Assembly: GCF_036898095.1 (NCBI RefSeq)
Contig: NC_090744.1
Coordinates: 13,235,143 to 13,299,142, forward strand
Reading direction: 5' to 3'
Source of the DNA: Palaemon carinicauda
Lineage: Eukaryota; Arthropoda; Malacostraca; Decapoda; Palaemonidae
Length of the DNA: 64,000 nucleotides
Every line of letters begins with the position of its first letter. Positions within the stretch are counted from its first letter, which is position 1. Both the position numbers and the translations under genes were made by a program. Positions 28,926 through 40,261 of the stretch are shown in pieces. The notes under the pieces were generated by a model. The model ran no database searches and was not told where the DNA came from. It saw nothing but the letters and a program-made list of their open reading frames with translations.

Positions 28926-30544
28926 TTAACATTTCTCAGAAATTCCATGACCAGTGCTAGAGTGCTTTATGCATGCTTGCATGGGGTTTAAACCATGGTA
29001 TGAAAATGGAGGTAAGGTATGCTGAACAGCAGAGTCAGAACGAGCTGGAACAACAATAGTTGTGGTTTCCTCTTCAAGACTCCGATGAGGGAACACCTGA
29101 GGCTCAGTCTGCAAAGGCTGAATAAAAGACAAGCAGAAGGAAGGCGCATGGGTGGAGGAGGCTGACTCCTAGCATGAGTGGTTGAACCCAAGGGTTGCGC
29201 TTGCTGAGCGGTTGGCGGAAGCGGAGTAGCAAGTTCCAGTTCCTGTGGTGTGAGCGGAGCGCGATGAGGAAGAGGCTGCGCAGAACAAGGTAAATGTCTC
29301 GCAAGCTGAGGCTCCTGAGGCGCAAGGCTAAGGTGTTGTGGTGCTTGCCTTGTGGAGGGTTGAGCTCGCTGCAGCGAGAGCTGAGGAGACTGACTCATGG
29401 ACGGGAGAGGTTGTTGTACCTCAACCGAGTGTTGCATCACTGGTGGAGCAGCAAGTGGAGGCGGAGGAAGAGAGGTATAATCCTCCTGATCCCAATGTAA
29501 AGGTTGCCTTAAGGAAGGCGGAGGCTGAACACCACAGGGAACAGCAAACTCAGCACGTGGCTCAACATCGTACGCCTGGCAGGTGGAACTGCTGGCAGGT
29601 GGTACTGCGATCAGGCGGAGCGAGTGTAGGTGGAGGGAGTGTAGGCGGAGGCGGAGGAGCAACACTCTCAGCCCGACACTCACGCATCAAGTCCGAAAGC
29701 TGTGCTTGCATGGACTGTAGTAGAGTCCACAACATCGTACGCCTGGCAGATGGTGCTGCGACCAGGCGGAGCAAGTGCAGGCGGGGCGAGCACAGGCGGG
29801 GCGAGCACAGGCGGAGCGAGAACAGGCGGAGGGAGTGTAGGCGGAGGAGGAGGTGCAACACTCTCAGCCCGACACTCACGCATCAATTCCGAAAGCTGTG
29901 CTTGCATGGACTGTAGTAGAGTTCACAACATCGTACGCCTGGCAGGTGGTATTGTGATCAGGCGGAGCGATCATAGGCGGGGGGGAGTGTAGGCGGAGGC
30001 GGAGGCGCAACACTCTCATCCCGACACTCACGCATCAAGACCGAAAGTTGTGACTGTATGGACTGCAGTAGAGTTAACTTGGGGTCGGCAGACACTAAGT
30101 TCTGCTGAGGTAAAGCCTTAACAGCAGAGATCTGTTGTGGCAGAACCTTACTCCTCTTAGGCGGAGTGTAATCAACTGATGACTGAGGAGAGTCAGAGCT
30201 AACCCAATGACTGCATTCGGGTTGTGAACTTTAACTTCGTACGTCTGGCATAGGTCTGGACTTAACGTTTAAGAGGTCTTGAGACCTGAGACCAGCGTTA
30301 CTCTGCCTTTATTTTCTCCCCTAATCTCTTCTGCAGACGAGCAAAATAAGGGCTCAATCGTCTGCGGGTGGGAGTGACGGTCTCGGTAAGACACGCCCAC
30401 AACCACCGAGAATACTTCTGTGCGCCGATCAAGGCCTGCTGAACCCTTATGCCCTTCGACATTGCTTCTCCCCTGGGCTTGGGAGCTTGCAAGAGGTCCC
30501 GGACTGGGAGGACGACTGGCGCGCACAAAAGTACCCTCACGCAC
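28926..30544 (-). pseudogene. DIRS gag remnant (element E)
   Basis: Pieces of the Pro/Gln-rich middle (for example PPSLRQPLHWDQEDYTSL) and of the region near gag residue 175 (RASRPPSPGPLASSQAQG), in different frames. The N-terminal Cys-rich domain and the C-terminal core are absent. Element C has the same loss at the 5' side. Confidence 0.8.
29575..30075. repeat. Three tandem copies of a ~180-bp gag segment in element E
   Basis: The block from ACATCGTACGCCTGGCAG through the GGCGGAG minisatellite to GACTGTAGTAGAGT is present three times (around 29575, 29735 and 29935). Elements A and B have it once. Confidence 0.8.
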
Positions 30545-31647
30545 TAATCACTTATCACTTTGATTTCTGTTTGCACTTATTTCACTGAACTCGAAACTTT
30601 AAGTGGTTTGTACCTGAAATACGCAATTCTATCCTTTCTCAAAGTTAGTAATTGCGAAAACAGAATTACAATGTAACAGAAAAATCTAATGAAAGATAAT
30701 TCAGTGATTGGAAAGAGACTAAACACTAGATCACTCTAGAAACGTTTAGTTTCTTCCCCTAAAGAGACTAGGGAGAAGAGCAAAAACGATAACGACGTTA
30801 CTCGTACGCCTGGCAGGCTTGAATGAAACGTTTATCCTCTTTCTCCCTCCGTCTCTATCTCTCTCTCTCTCTCTCTCTCTTGACTTAGAACCTGAGAGAA
30901 GAGCCCAATCATATATATCGTTAAAACATATTATAGTTAAAGGAAAAAAACTGAAAAGTTCCTTTATTAGGATCAAAACCATTAAGTTAAGAAAGAATGA
31001 ACAAAACGCTAGACACGGTTACTCTTACTGCAACGTGAAACCGTGAACATTCTTTCTCTATCGTAACGATAGAGTGCAAGTTGAACGTTCTGAACGTCAA
31101 CAACTGCAGAGACAAAACAAAACGTTAGTTCAACTTTGAAAACAGTACGAGACTGTCAAAGAAAATCTTTCAAACTCTGTGGCGGAAATAGCTTAATATG
31201 TTAACAGGTAAAACCGAAATGACGGGCTCAAAGTTTATTAACTTCGGTAAAAGACCGCCTACTATTAGGAAGGTCGAATATAAACAAATATAAAAATTAA
31301 TTTTAATGAGTTTATAATAAAAGGAAGTTAATCGAAGAGGCCTATAAGAGGCGGAGAGATATAAAATAAATCTATAACTTTTGTTAAGCAAAATTAAGAA
31401 AGAGAGTCTATACTCTCTTAGACACCAACACTTCCGCCTAAGGGAAGGGTCGGCCATTGAAAGGTGAACGAGAGTTCATACTCTCTCGTCACCATAATTA
31501 ATCAAATTAATTCCAAAAGCTAACTAAGCTAATATAGAAGTTTCCAGTAAAGCGACAGCCGAAATCAAAGAGAAATACTTCACCAAAGTCGTGAAAATAC
31601 TCCAAGAACATAAGCGTATCCCAGAACGTCTTGCCGGAAGCACGACA
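30545..31647 (-). other. Long 5' leader of element E
   Basis: Non-coding, AT-rich, with a (CT)n run near 30857-30880. It is shared with element C (57015-58240) but absent from A/B, whose leader is about 210 bp. Likely the leader of a separate subfamily. Confidence 0.6.
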
Positions 31648-31819
31648 GAGGAATAATTGAGGAGGTGTCAACAAGAAGTACTTGAGTACCTGGCCACAGG
31701 TGGCGCTGGTAAATACACCCCCTTCTAGTATTGTGATAGCTGGCGTATCCCTCCATAGAATTCTGTCGGGCAACGGAGTTGACAGCTACATGATTATCGG
31801 GTAAGTTTAATATTGAAAA
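31648..31819 (-). repeat. Right (5') inverted terminal repeat of element E
   Basis: Matches 11544-11715 of B, ending ATATTGAAAA before the family M remainder. Confidence 0.88.
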
Positions 31820-31879
31820 ATAACCCCCTGGGAGTTAAGGGTTGGAAATTTCCAAATAGCCTGGGGGTAAAAGGGTTAA
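31820..31879. mobile_element. Small palindromic DNA element, family M, 3' part (split by element E)
   Basis: Begins CCCCCTGGGAGTTAAGGG-like and ends GGGGGTAAAAGGGTTAA; it completes the element interrupted at 25057. Confidence 0.8.
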
Positions 31880-32763
31880 ACACAAACATGGAATATCAAA
31901 TGCTTATGGGCCTTTATTTTTCATCTCTAGGAAATACCCAAAAAAATTACTTCAATCTTTTTCAGCTCCGTTAATGCAAATGCCGTAACCTACCTTATTT
32001 TACTAAACCCCAAAATTTTTCAAAATAACTTGTGAAAACTGACAATTGTGTTTGTTTTTTCTTTGAAAAATTTTGGAAATTTAATGACAAGTAGGATGCT
32101 CAAATCCACAATCTCAAGAAAATCTAACAAAATATATGAAAATACAGATACAGCACCATTGAAAATATGAAGTGATTTCAAAACTAGACAATAAAATCTT
32201 GCAAGTACAAAAGAACTTACTTTTAGCTGATTGACTTTAGCACCGACAGCAGTATTCATCATATTTCTTCTGTATGAGAGATTTACTAGCTGTCAATTCT
32301 TCTGTATGGGTTTTCAAACCATCAAGGCTTTCTGTCAAGAAAATAAAACGCTTATTTTGCTTACCAAAATAAAATATAAACTAGAATGGACACCCAGTAG
32401 AGTGCATACCTATGCCTATATCATATTGTATATCACAAGATAGCCAACTGAATTATGCACATTTTGGCAGTAGTTTCATGCAAATCAGATAAAAATTGAC
32501 CACGATATAGCAAAAAGGTATTTTTTATAATTCATGATCTTAACCTTGACTTTTGGTCTAATCTCTTCCAAATTCTAATCAAATTGCCCCTGGATTAAGG
32601 TCAATCACCTCACCAAATTTTATGAGATTCGGTAAAATAGTTTTTGAGTTCTGCGAATCACAAACGCACAAACAGACATACAAACAAATACACGTCTATC
32701 AAAATATACCCTTCCCACAAAGTTAGAGAAGGTAACAAGACAGCACTAAAATCAAACTGGGCA
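31880..32763. other. AT-rich host DNA with candidate exon and family S repeat
   Basis: Apart from the candidate exon at 32221-32289 and a diverged family S repeat at about 32380-32720 (GGACACCCAGTAGAGTGC, later CACAAACAGAC-type tail), nothing is recognisable. Confidence 0.5.
32221..32289 (-). CDS. Candidate host exon (internal)
   Basis: Minus strand, followed by a strong donor GTAAGT (complement of 32215-32220). With the acceptor TTGACAG at 32290-32291 it is 69 nt, open in one frame, and leaves in phase 0: LVNLSYRRNMMNTAVGAK and five further residues. A stronger pyrimidine tract with another AG about 60 nt upstream exists, but the frame from there has a stop. Phase 0 fits the exon at 24664 downstream. 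Protein not recognised; it could be a false exon. Confidence 0.35.
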
Positions 32764-33073
32764 TTAACCCTTTTAACCCCGATGGACGTACTGGTACGTT
32801 TCACAAAACTCATCCCTTTACCCCCATGGACGCACCGGTACGTCCTTGCAAAAAAACTGCTATTTACATTATTTTGCAGATTTTTGATAACTTTACGAGA
32901 AACTTCAGGCATTTTCCAAAAGAATGAGACCAACCTGACCTCTCTATGACAAAAATTAAGTCTATTAGAGCAATTTAAAAAAATATATATATTGCAAAAT
33001 GGTCTTGAAAAAAAAATGCCTGGGGGGTTAAGGGTTGGAAAGTTCCAAACAGCGTTGGGGGTAAAAGGGTTAA
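32764..33073. mobile_element. Small palindromic DNA element, family M
   Basis: TTAACCCTTTTAACCCCGAT at the left, GGGGGTAAAAGGGTTAA at the right, same interior as the others (GACGTACTGGTACGTTTCAC). Confidence 0.8.
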
Positions 33074-33161
33074 GGATTTTGGATATGCTGCAGTTCTCTA
33101 AACCTAAAGCATCTTCCAATGGATTAAAAAAATTATTTTGTGAATTACACCTTGAAGCTTA

Positions 33162-33664
33162 CAGTGAACCCTCGTTTATCGCGGTAGATAGGTTCCAGAC
33201 CCGGCCGCGATAGGTGAAAATCCGCAAAGTAGTGACACCATATTTATCTATTTATTTAACATGTATATTCAGATTTTTAAAACCTTCCCTTGTACGTAGT
33301 ACTGTTAACAAACTACCCTTTAATGTACGGAACACTTAATGCATGTACTACAGTACCCTAAACTAAAACAGGCACAAATATTAAAGGCGATTTTATATCA
33401 TGCGTTTCCTAAACACGCCAAAAAGCACGATAAAAAATGGCAACCAATGTTTTGTTTACGTTTCTCTGATCATAATGAAGAAACAAACGCATTTACTGTA
33501 CACATCTGTGTATAGGTTAGTTTTTGCATCGATTATATTGGTTATTCAGTACAGTATGGTGATTTTGTTATTACCAATATGTATATATATATATGGGTTA
33601 TGAAAAAAATCCGCGAAGTGGTGAATCCGCGATGGTCGAACCACGAAGTAGCGAGGGTTCACTG
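33162..33664. mobile_element. TA-flanked non-autonomous DNA transposon (Tc1/mariner or pogo-like MITE)
   Basis: Terminal inverted repeats CAGTGAACCCTCG and CGAGGGTTCACTG, with the inner TATCGCGG / CCGCGAAGTAG also complementary in part. Flanked on both sides by TA (33160-33161 and 33665-33666), the target duplication of the Tc1/mariner superfamily. About 503 bp, no transposase frame. Confidence 0.8.
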
Positions 33665-33666
33665 TA

Positions 33667-35319
33667 TATCGATTAAGTGAAATCTAATCAGCTGTGTTGG
33701 ATCATCGGTAGGACTGTATAGTACCTTGCTTTAGGAGTAATTTTGAACACTGTATAAGCAAAACGGGATTTGAGCACAAAAATTAAAATCAAATTATTAG
33801 GACTACATACATCTGCAAGCAAAAACTGCTTTGTGAAAATTATTAATGAGAATAGCACATGAAGAGAAAAAACCATTATTCACGTAATTTCTAGGCCATT
33901 TTCTTGGATATTAGCTCGCATTGTCATCTTGACAGTACAGTTTAACTATACCATAGGGGCCTTTGTATATCAGCGGCCAGTTCCTTCCATGTGCATAGTA
34001 AATGGACACCAGCTAACCTAAACTCCCCCACCCTAACCTATCCTACAGGCCATTTCCTTACCTACTTAACTAATGGGGGGTTAACGACCCCGTGCAACCT
34101 CCTTACACTGCCGTATTCTTAGCAAGCCATCCTCATACATACAGGTGGCCGTTCTCATACTTACACCCCTTATCAGTGCACTGTTCCAAGACACTTCATG
34201 GTGTGGCGAGTAGAAACAGAGTCACCAAACTGATAATGAGTCATTGGGGGTACCACAGTATAGCTACCTTCCTAGATTGGCTTAAAGGTGCAAGGGTATA
34301 TATAAGCCAGTAACATGAAAATAATGCTTGTGCCTGTTCCTTATTATACTAGATTGGTCAATAACTTGCATATAACTATAATTAAAGCAAAATATGATAT
34401 ATGATAAGAATTATTCATATATTAACTTCTCAAAATAATTATCATATAGCTTAAACTACATTTGAGAACCAGCCCACCACCCTATGACTATTTTCAATCA
34501 AGCCTGAACTAGTGGCTTTGCTACAGTAAGATTAAACATTCAATATTAATTATATATTAATATAAATCAGATTAAACTAATATATTCACAAGAAATTATG
34601 TTAATAATTAATAAATTAACACCTTTTTGGGCCCAAAAGTTTGTGAGATGGACGGGATTTTGGAGGAGCAAATTTCATCTATAATTCAACGAATTTAAGT
34701 CTATAATATTCATATATATGAAAAAAAATACTTTAATAGGGTTTTACAAATATTTACACCACTCTTACTTACCAAATTCCCATATATATTGAGCGCACAG
34801 TCATAGAAATACACTTTCTTTATTGAAAAAAAGGTAATGTTTATTTACCTTCCTCCTGGCCGGGATCCAATACCGGGAAGAAAAGTTGAAATGGTTCTAA
34901 TTTATAAATTTATCTTTAGTTTTTTAAATACTTATGTATGCTTTATGAGAGTTTCCATACTTTTTAAAAGATTTATATTTAAATTTTCAGTCTATTTTAT
35001 TTTATTCTATGCTTCGTTATATTAAAATACAATAAGGAATATGAAATATTAATACATATGCTGGTGTTATTTGGGCCAACTGAACAAAGGCCATTTTGTG
35101 TATTGTACTTCAGCCCACAGTATATTATAATTACTTTATCAATCATAATATAATATAAATAGTCAATTTGATACAATAAATATAATATTTTATTACAATT
35201 ATTACTTTATTATAATGTTTTACTAAATGTATGCTATATTATAGTATTCACATATAAAGGACACTACCATTTTTTTATTTCTGACTGGCATTATTTCATG
35301 TGCTGTGATTGATTGATTT
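33667..35319. other. AT-rich DNA without recognised features
   Basis: Many short A/T runs, no open frame longer than about 75 codons with any protein-like character. Confidence 0.5.
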
Positions 35320-38300
35320 GATAATGACGCCATTAACTTTCAAGCTCATTATTGGTTCTTGAACAATGACGTCATTGCCCATAGCGATTGTTATTGGTTC
35401 TTGAACAGTGACGTCATTATACAAAACATTCACTCTGTTTACTTGAATACAGAAAAGAGAAGGGTGTATACATTATAAATGTAAGAATAGTTTAATTAAA
35501 TGTCTTTATATTAAACAAAAGTAGTTTAAAAATGACTATTTTTCGTGTATTTGATATTACAAAATATTCAATTCATGACGTCACATATTTAAAGCTCTTT
35601 GATTTGCTTGTGGGTAATGACGTCATAAATTAAAGATGGCTTCTTGGTGACGTCGTACCAAAACAATTAAACTATACATCTTTGAAATGTTTTATCTTAT
35701 TATATTACTTTAAATAATATAAATAGATGAGATGTAAAACATATAAATAAATTATTATTATATTTAAATACATTTTAGTAGAATTTATTCTGGATATTAG
35801 TTGAATTTGATGATTTAATTAAGATACTTTACCGGGATTAAAGCTATACCCATGACGTCATAGAAACTTCTTCCTAGTTCCTTATTGTTATTAAGTTTAT
35901 ATTACCTGTGCCTTGAATAAATTAATACCGTAATGAAATTCTCAATCTTTACTTTTATTCCCTTTTACATTGAAATTAGATAGGATAACACCTTGCTATC
36001 ATCAGTTTTTGGCAACCTAATGTGGTAATCAGTTTGGATTTCTTAAATTCTTCTTTTATGTGCATTGCCCTACCTATAAATGCAGCCAGATCCCTGCTAG
36101 GATTTTTTCAGCGTACCTAATCTTATGTCTACATTATTTAGCTGTCCTAATTTTGGACATAGAAATAAATGTTCAGTAGTATCTTCTTCATCTTTGCACA
36201 AGTCACACAAATTATCTTCATCCATTATAGAGTACACTATAATTTTTCAATTATGGCTGGCATAATTTCATAGCGTAGCTTATTGTTCAATCTACGTACA
36301 CATGGAAGAACAATATCAAAATCAACCAATTTTGATTAAATGTGCATTATATTATGAATAAATGACCAATAGAACATCAAAATATGATTTATAATCCAGA
36401 TGTAAGAGATTAGTAATTCCAGTGCAACAGGAAACAATTGTGTTGAAACGTGTATGCATAATTATTACTGTATATAAAAACACATTCATAGTACAGTATA
36501 CATTAATGTATTTGCTTTCCTTCATACATTAATATATGTCTGAGATATTTAAAATAGGTTCCATAAGTCAGCATAGCATTTCATTAGCCCCCATGTTAAG
36601 CTCGTCTAGTGGGAAGGTTGTGCCCTGTGATTGGTTGCTTTGGTAATGACGTCATTATCTTTCGAGCTCGTTATTGGTTCTTGACTCATGACGTCATTAT
36701 TCATAGCTATTATTGATTTTTGATTGATGACGTCATTATCCATAACTCGTTTTATTTACTTAAATACAGAAAGGAGAAGGGTGTATGCATTATAAATGTA
36801 AGAATACTTTAATTGAATGTCTTTTAATTAAACAAAAATAGTTTAACAATTACTGTTTTCTGCGTATATGGTATTACAAAATATTCTCGCCTTATGCATT
36901 TATAGCGGGAAATATCTGTTGTCTCATTGGCTGGTTGTATGTGACGTCAGACACTCGTATTCATGAATAAAAAATCTATACGTATTTTAGATTAATTACA
37001 GCTTCAAAAACTAAATTTTACAAAAAATAATCTTAGTAATATTATTAATTTCAAAACAAAATAAATAAGGAATCTTATTAAAGGCCGTAAGTTAGATAAA
37101 TAAGTCATATTCGAAGGAATAATTGACTGTTCTTTTGGCTACGATGTTAAATGTGTGTGTGTGTTCGTTTGTGGGTAAAGCCGTAGAAAAACCTATACGC
37201 ATTTTAGATTTATTAGAGCTTGAAAAAATACATTTTACAGAAAATAATCTTAGTAATATTATTAATTTTAAAATAAAATAAACAAAAAATCTTATTAAAG
37301 GCTGTAAGTTAGATAAATAAGTCATATTCGAAGGAATAATTGACTAACTTTCTGGCTACGATGTTCTATGCGTGTGTTCGTTTGTGCGTGAAACCAAGGC
37401 GATAACCAATCACAGCTGAGGAAGATCTAGCCAATCAGAGGACTCGAATGTACCACCTAGAGTAACGGGAGCTTATGAGTTGCTGTTGGAGAAACCTGCC
37501 CAATTACCCGGAAATTTACATTAAAACGCTTACGAAAAACAAAATAGGATGAAAAAACGTCATTAACTAGAGCGTTTGACCGAAATGGCTCCCGTGAATC
37601 TGATTTTATTGTCAACAGCAGCTCATAAGTCGGAGGAACCCTCTCGTCTTATGCATTTTTAGCGGGAAATATCTGTCGTCTCATTGGCTGAAACGTCCTC
37701 TGCTGTGATTGGTGGTTGTATATGACGTCAGGTAATAGTATTTTGTGAATGAATTCGACTCGGTAGGAGTGAAATACCTATACGTATTGCAAATAAATTA
37801 GGTCTTATAAATTATATTTTTTCATAAAACCAAACGTATGATAAAACTAATTTACTATCCAAATAGATAATGAATCTTGTTCAATTGCTTAAGCTGAATA
37901 AATAAGTATTTTTGAAGGAATAATTAATCTACGATTTGGCTACGATGTTACCTAGGGTTAAAAAAAACTATACGTATTTTAGATTAACTAGAGCTTCAAA
38001 AATTAAATTTCACAAAAAATAATCTTAGTCATATTATTAATTTTTGAATAAAATAAATAAAAAATCTTATTAAAGGTTGTAAGTTAGATAAACAAGTCAT
38101 ATTTGAAGGAATAATCGACTGACTTTCTGGCTACGATGTTCTATGCGTTTGTTCGTGAAACGAAGGCAATAACCAATCACAACTGAGGAAGATGTAGCCA
38201 ATCAGGGCACTCGAATGTACCACCAAGAGTAACGGGGACTTATGAGTTGCTGTTGGAGGAACCTGCCCAAATACCCGTAAATTTACATTAAAACGCTTAT

Positions 38301-39410
38301 GAAAACAAAATAGAATGAAATAAACGTCATTAGCTAGAGCGTTTACCCGAAATTGCTCCCCGTGAAGCTGATTTTTTTGTCAACAGCAGCTCATAAGTCG
38401 GAGGAACCCTCTCGTCCTATGCTTTTTTTTAGCGGGAAATATCTGTCGTCTCATTGGCTGAAACGTTCTCTGTTGTGATTGGTTGTAGTATGTGACGTCA
38501 GGCAATAGTATTTTTATGAATGAATTCGACTCGGTTGGAGCGAAGTATCTATATGTATTGCAGATAAATTAGGACTGATAAATTATAGTTTATAGTAAAA
38601 ATAAACTTCTAATATAATCAAATTACTAATAAAATATTTAATAAATCTTGTTCGAATGTTTAAGCTGATTAAATACGTCTTTTTAGAAGAAATAATGAAC
38701 TAGGTTTTGGCTACGATGTTTACCTATTATTTGGGAGTTTGTAAACAGAAATAACAACCAATCACAGCTGAGAAGATACAGCCAATCAGAAGGCTGGATT
38801 ATCCCACCAAGAGAGAGAGTTTCTGCGATTTATGAGCTGTTGCTCGAGAAATCAGTTACTTATTTATTACATTAAAAGTTCAAATTCTTTGACATTATTT
38901 ACTCGCTCGCCAACAGCAGCCATAATCCTGAGGAACCCTCTCGCCTTATGTATATTTAGCGGGAAATATCTGTTGTCTCTGAATGATTCGTTCTCTGCTG
39001 TGATTGGTGGTATTTATGACGTCATAGAACTATTTTTATGAATGAAATTACGTATCAGACCTGGGAGGGTAGGGAAAAACCTATACGTATATCAGATGAA
39101 TTAGGACTTAGATACTTAGATTTTATAAGAATAACATTATAAAAGGTAGTACTTCTTTAACTAAACAAATAAAGGCTCTTATCAAGGCCGTAAGTTAAAT
39201 AAATACGTCAAACTCGAAAGAATAATAGACTGTGTTTCTGGCTACGATGTCTAGTTATGAGAGGCGGGGCTGAAGATTTATTATTTTATGGGAAATTAGA
39301 GATAGTCATTATAAGATGTTTTTTTATCACATAATGTATCAAAAGGATACATTTTAGAGACTAAATCAGTGTTTGTATTAAGAAAATACGTTTTAGTGAC
39401 GTCATGAATA
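35320..39410. repeat. Array of TGACGTCA-bearing repeats with inverted CCAAT arms
   Basis: Thirteen exact TGACGTCA palindromes start at 35367, 35409, 35576, 35618, 35853, 36647, 36689, 36728, 36942, 37723, 38493, 39017 and 39397. From 36890 a unit of roughly 0.76 kb repeats (TTATGCATTTTTAGCGGGAA at 36891, 37648, 38416; shorter spacing to 38945). Inside each unit ACCAATCACAGCTGAGG and GCCAATCAG (37400, 38168, 38752) are the inverted counterpart of CTCATTGGCTG and GCTGTGATTGGT (37680, 38460, 38990), so each unit is a large imperfect hairpin with ~150-bp arms. GGCTACGATGT recurs six times (37137, 37353, 37938, 38129, 38709, 39240). No protein is encoded. Nature unknown: satellite, foldback element or regulatory array. 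Confidence 0.75.
36085..36325 (-). pseudogene. Non-LTR retrotransposon C-terminal fragment
   Basis: Minus-strand translation gives CDLCKDEEDTTEHLFLCPKL, the Cys/His motif found after the RT domain of several LINE clades. It is preceded (with a frameshift) by a piece reading VRRLNNKLRYEIMPAII. A 5'-truncated, decayed copy within the repeat array. Confidence 0.6.
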
Positions 39411-40261
39411 GTAGGATGCATTTTACAGATTGCTTAAATGACTGAATAATTTTGTTTGCTGGTTTGAAGTGTTTCAAATCGCTAATGATGAATATTCAAT
39501 AGATACTATTATTATAAAGAGCTTAGATAGTGAAGGAACTACCAAACTTTAAATCATATTTTGTAGAATTTCAAGTAAACTTTGATTACTTAAAGGAATA
39601 GATGACTGTTTTGGTTACAATGTTTGTGTGTGTGAAGCTGTAGCATATAATTTAAGCAAACATCAAACAGATAATGAAAAAAGTAGATTAACTTCTGATC
39701 TGAAAAATACTCCAACTGGTGTTGTAATATTGACATTAGTAGCCTATAATTTGATATTCAAATAAACTATATAGTTAGATTAGCGTGAACTAATAAGGTT
39801 AATATTTACTAATAACTAGAGGGAGCTCTAAAATTTAGGAGTAAAAAGTAGCTGGATTTCTTTTTAAGGAACTCTAAAACTTGTAGAGATTAATGTCTCT
39901 CTTATATATACTAAAAACATCTCGCTCAACGAGCTGTTTAAATTCAGTATAAATAATTATCTTTGTGTGCTATGGATGGGGTACTTTGGGGCAACCTATA
40001 GATCTACTTCAACAGCCATTGCCATTTGCCTGGCCCTAACTTGAGTGGGGAGGGGGCTTAGTGCACATTATATGTATATAGGATGTGTCTCTAAGGCATT
40101 GTCTTCCTACAGTAGTGTCATTTTACCTTGTCTGTCATTTTTAAAGAGCAAGTTATAAACACCCAAGAATCCTTCAAACATGAGTTTAATATGCAAATAT
40201 ATTTTGACTTGTCACTGAAAACTCCAGCAATTCAAGTTTTGATCTAGTCCAAGATAATAAT
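39411..40261. other. AT-rich DNA without recognised features
   Basis: Short tandem A/T stretches and one degenerate echo of the array (GGTTACAATGTTTGTG near 39614). No gene. Confidence 0.5.

Larger units (their letters stand above)
25058..31819 (-). mobile_element. DIRS-type retrotransposon, element E, defective
   Basis: The termini and ICR are those of the A/B family, but the coding region is broken. The recombinase has an early stop. RT has lost everything upstream of the YLDD box by an internal deletion that joins it to gag-region sequence. Gag lacks its Cys-rich N-terminus. It has a long (1.3 kb) leader like that of element C. It is inserted inside a family M element, so the insertion site is known precisely and shows no target duplication. 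Confidence 0.9.

Noticed and set aside
28602..28948. Three overlapping LCIQHALHTAC-type repeat proteins
   Set aside because: Produced by a 16-bp minisatellite open in all frames; no start context or conservation.
35320..39410. CRISPR-like reading of the array
   Set aside because: Repeat units are hundreds of bases, diverged and without unique short spacers, in eukaryotic DNA.
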